A stretch of 14,996 bases of DNA, taken from the NCBI GenBank assembly GCA_002308955.1, contig DBWJ01000078.1, positions 1 to 14,996 of the forward strand, given 5' to 3'. The stretch comes from Lachnoclostridium sp. UBA1241. Its GTDB lineage: Bacteria; Bacillota; Clostridia; Lachnospirales; Lachnospiraceae. This document shows, piece after piece, positions 12,909-14,996 of the stretch. The notes beneath the pieces are model-generated. The model was given only the letters and a program-made list of their open reading frames with translations. It was not told the origin of the DNA and searched no databases. The stretch's first letter is position 1, and every line of letters begins with the position of its first letter. A program made the position numbers and the translations under genes.

Positions 12909-14888
12909 AAATGTCAATCCTTCAATTATGCTTGCAGAAGCCCATGGCATAAGCGCAAACCAGGTACTGGCAATTGATCCGTCCGGGTATTTTTCCGTCA
13001 AAAGTCCACGACAATAGCAGAATCTTTCAGACATCCATCCCGGGCCTCCATATCCGTATTCACCCTCAAAGGTATTAAAAGTCTGCAGACTCCAATTAAC
13101 GGTATCTTCAAGCCTTGCATTTAAATATTCATCCCTACGGGCATCAATGTAATATCTCATTTCAGGAATGATTGTGCTGGACATGGGATGAATATGCGGG
13201 TTTGCAACAGAGGTAATACTTCCACCGCATGAAGACCATCCTATCCCGCTTAGCGGCATTACCGAAACCGGGGTATTATAAGAAAGTTTGAAGCTACACT
13301 CATAGTTTAATGCATCTCTCATATGATCCAGCAGGTATTCTTCATTTGTGATCTCATGTAGTATTTTCACTGCTCTGATGTAAGCAAGTATCCCTTCATT
13401 ATCCACAGCTTTATCTGTGTCGAGAGGTCCGCCGTAACATTCACACTTCGCAACAAACGCTTTATAATAGTGGAGTTCACTCTTTTTCAGAATATCAAGG
13501 TACTCTTTGTCCTCCATGATTGATGCATACAGAGCCGTCGCTGCAAGGCACCAAGCTCCCCCCATCGAGTCATATTCGATTCCCGCACCCGTGTGCTCAG
13601 ACATTGAAAACGGATATTCATTGTCTGAATTTAGTTCCCTGTTCATTTTTCTTATAACCGGAGAGACAAATGTGATCCATTCCTCGTGCACCACGTTTTG
13701 GGCATCCTTTTCCGATATATATGCTTTGAGGATATAATAAACTGCCTGGCCATTTAAATATGCACTGTGTCCGCCACTATGCATTCCGTTATACCACCAT
13801 CCGTGAACCGACCATTTACCTTCCTCCACGGCATCATACAGCAAGCCTGAATCAGGATTGTAGCTGCTTTGAATAACATTTTCTATAAAGCTAAGGCTCT
13901 GCCTTCGTGCCTTGTCATCTCCGGACCGATTGGCTGCAAAAAGCATTGGTACTGCTACAGACAGTCCGTTTGTCCAGGAAAGAGAACCAATCTTATTGTA
14001 TCTGGGTCCATCGCTCCGATCGTATACAAAGCCTGAATACATCCTTTCCTCTTCAAGCCATGCATTATCCCTGATAGCAGCAGCAAGCAGTGATATCGCC
14101 TTAGACTCATCCATGCCCGTGATCATTCTGGGCATTTCGTGATATTGAAAATAAGCATGTCTCAATGCCTTATATATGGCGCGCTCATCTTCGCCAAAAT
14201 AATCGTACAAGAAGAAAGGGAATTCTATGGTCTCGCCGGGTCTGATGATAAATGAATTACCGTCATCAAGCATCTCTCTTTCCTGAACATTTGCCGTTTG
14301 AACAAATAGCCAGGGAGCATCCTCATATCCCAGCGTATATCCTACGCTGACTCTGCCATTATCATTTATATTACAGCTGAAACCGCTATACCGGAAAAAC
14401 TCGGCCCCCGGTATATTTTTGACTCCTTTATCAAAAGTAACCGGAACCTTTTTCCCATTTTCTCTTACCCAATACGGAGGAGCGGAAATTCCACGTACTT
14501 TTCCTGAGCCGTATACAAGACTGATCGGCTCTGCGAGTCTGTCGCTTCTTGTCATAAAAAAATTCGATTCGGGCATTCCTGCCGGATTTCTCTTTATTCT
14601 GGGAAATGCTTTCCTTCCGGAAGAGGGTTTGTCTGCTGTGTTTGTATTATACATAAAACCGGGCATAAAAAACTTCGGCTCTTTTTCTTCAATCATCAGT
14701 TTGATATGCACAACACCATTAAAATCCTCATTTAAAGTATTAGTAATCCGGACATTTACATTACTGCATATATCGTCCGATGTGTTTATGGAAAAATCCG
14801 TCATCAATCCAAATTCATCCGCAGGATAATAACTGCACTCCTCTGTCCGGAAACGTCTGGCTACACTGATTATTTCTGACAAATACAT
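12906..14888 (-). CDS. Large protein resembling six-hairpin glycosidases
   Basis: About 660 residues, cytoplasmic (no signal peptide). The first 250 or so residues look like beta-sandwich (VNVRITNTLNEDFNGVVHIKL, IIRPGETIEFPFFLYDYF). The rest looks like a helical (alpha/alpha)-barrel with Trp/Tyr/Gly-rich loops characteristic of carbohydrate-active enzymes: GSLSWTNGLSVAVPMLF, WWYNGMHSGGHSAYLNGQA, GGAWCLAATALYASI, GWSSCGGSITSVANPHIHP and GGPGWMSERFCYCRG. I infer a glycoside hydrolase or similar sugar-acting protein, but cannot place it in a family or name catalytic residues. I prefer the ATG at 14888, preceded by GGGTGAGAGT; ATGs at 14900 and 14906 lack a ribosome site. Base composition is more AT-rich than all other genes here. 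It is the first gene of a region that probably continues past the window; no terminator follows it. Confidence 0.75.
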   Translation of the reverse strand: MYLSEIISVARRFRTEECSYYPADEFGLMTDFSINTSDDICSNVNVRITNTLNEDFNGVVHIKLMIEEKEPKFFMPGFMYNTNTADKPSSGRKAFPRIKRNPAGMPESNFFMTRSDRLAEPISLVYGSGKVRGISAPPYWVRENGKKVPVTFDKGVKNIPGAEFFRYSGFSCNINDNGRVSVGYTLGYEDAPWLFVQTANVQEREMLDDGNSFIIRPGETIEFPFFLYDYFGEDERAIYKALRHAYFQYHEMPRMITGMDESKAISLLAAAIRDNAWLEEERMYSGFVYDRSDGPRYNKIGSLSWTNGLSVAVPMLFAANRSGDDKARRQSLSFIENVIQSSYNPDSGLLYDAVEEGKWSVHGWWYNGMHSGGHSAYLNGQAVYYILKAYISEKDAQNVVHEEWITFVSPVIRKMNRELNSDNEYPFSMSEHTGAGIEYDSMGGAWCLAATALYASIMEDKEYLDILKKSELHYYKAFVAKCECYGGPLDTDKAVDNEGILAYIRAVKILHEITNEEYLLDHMRDALNYECSFKLSYNTPVSVMPLSGIGWSSCGGSITSVANPHIHPMSSTIIPEMRYYIDARRDEYLNARLEDTVNWSLQTFNTFEGEYGYGGPGWMSERFCYCRGLLTEKYPDGSIASTWFALMPWASASIIEGLTF

Positions 14889-14996
14889 ACTCTCACCCAT
14901 CTTCATGATTTAGCATTAAAACTTGCGAGTTATTAATTTAACGACGACTTTATTTGCTCATTGCATTATGCCGAAATCTAACACTCAATGTTCTGC

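Overview
The window looks like a chromosomal segment of a Gram-positive Clostridia, most likely a Lachnospiraceae relative. The evidence is the minus-strand order tig-clpP-clpX-lon-engB typical of Firmicutes, strong AGGAGG-type ribosome binding sites before nearly every gene, protein sequences of clostridial type, and a large multidomain GGDEF/EAL protein of a kind common in that family. The core is moderately GC-rich (34 of 60 bases G+C in one sample from lon). The last gene is clearly more AT-rich (25 of 60 in a sample from it).

Left end (1-942): the 3' end of a plus-strand SPFH/band 7 (stomatin-like) membrane-scaffold gene ends in a strong intrinsic terminator. A gene-free stretch of about 530 bases follows between convergent genes. 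It holds a second terminator-like hairpin, an array of four 41-bp palindromic elements spaced exactly 85 bp apart, and a pair of 21-bp direct repeats.

Proteostasis operon (943-7329, all minus strand): trigger factor, ClpP, ClpX, Lon and the ribosome-assembly GTPase EngB/YsxC. It runs from an extended -10 promoter just upstream of tig. Together these genes cover nascent-chain folding, regulated proteolysis by two ATP-dependent machines, and 50S subunit assembly. Lon carries an unusual charged tandem-repeat insert between its ATPase and protease domains, and a perfect 10-bp stem-loop separates clpX from lon. I see no CIRCE or CtsR operator.

Signalling gene (7408-10470, minus): a 1020-residue PAS-GGDEF-GAF-PAS-GGDEF-EAL protein in which both GGDEF signatures and the EAL active site are degenerate, and whose EAL barrel has an apparent internal deletion. 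It is probably a c-di-GMP-family sensor or scaffold, not an enzyme. A 21-bp near-perfect palindrome overlaps its presumed -10 box.

Right part (10584-14996, minus): a DJ-1/PfpI-family gene with its own promoter and terminator; a two-gene unit of unrecognised proteins (94 and 396 residues) behind a good sigma-A-like promoter; and an AT-richer gene for a large cytoplasmic protein resembling six-hairpin glycosidases, possibly the end of an accessory carbohydrate locus that continues beyond the window.

The strongest candidates for something undescribed are the 85-bp-phased hairpin array and the degenerate PAS/GGDEF/EAL protein with its palindromic control site.
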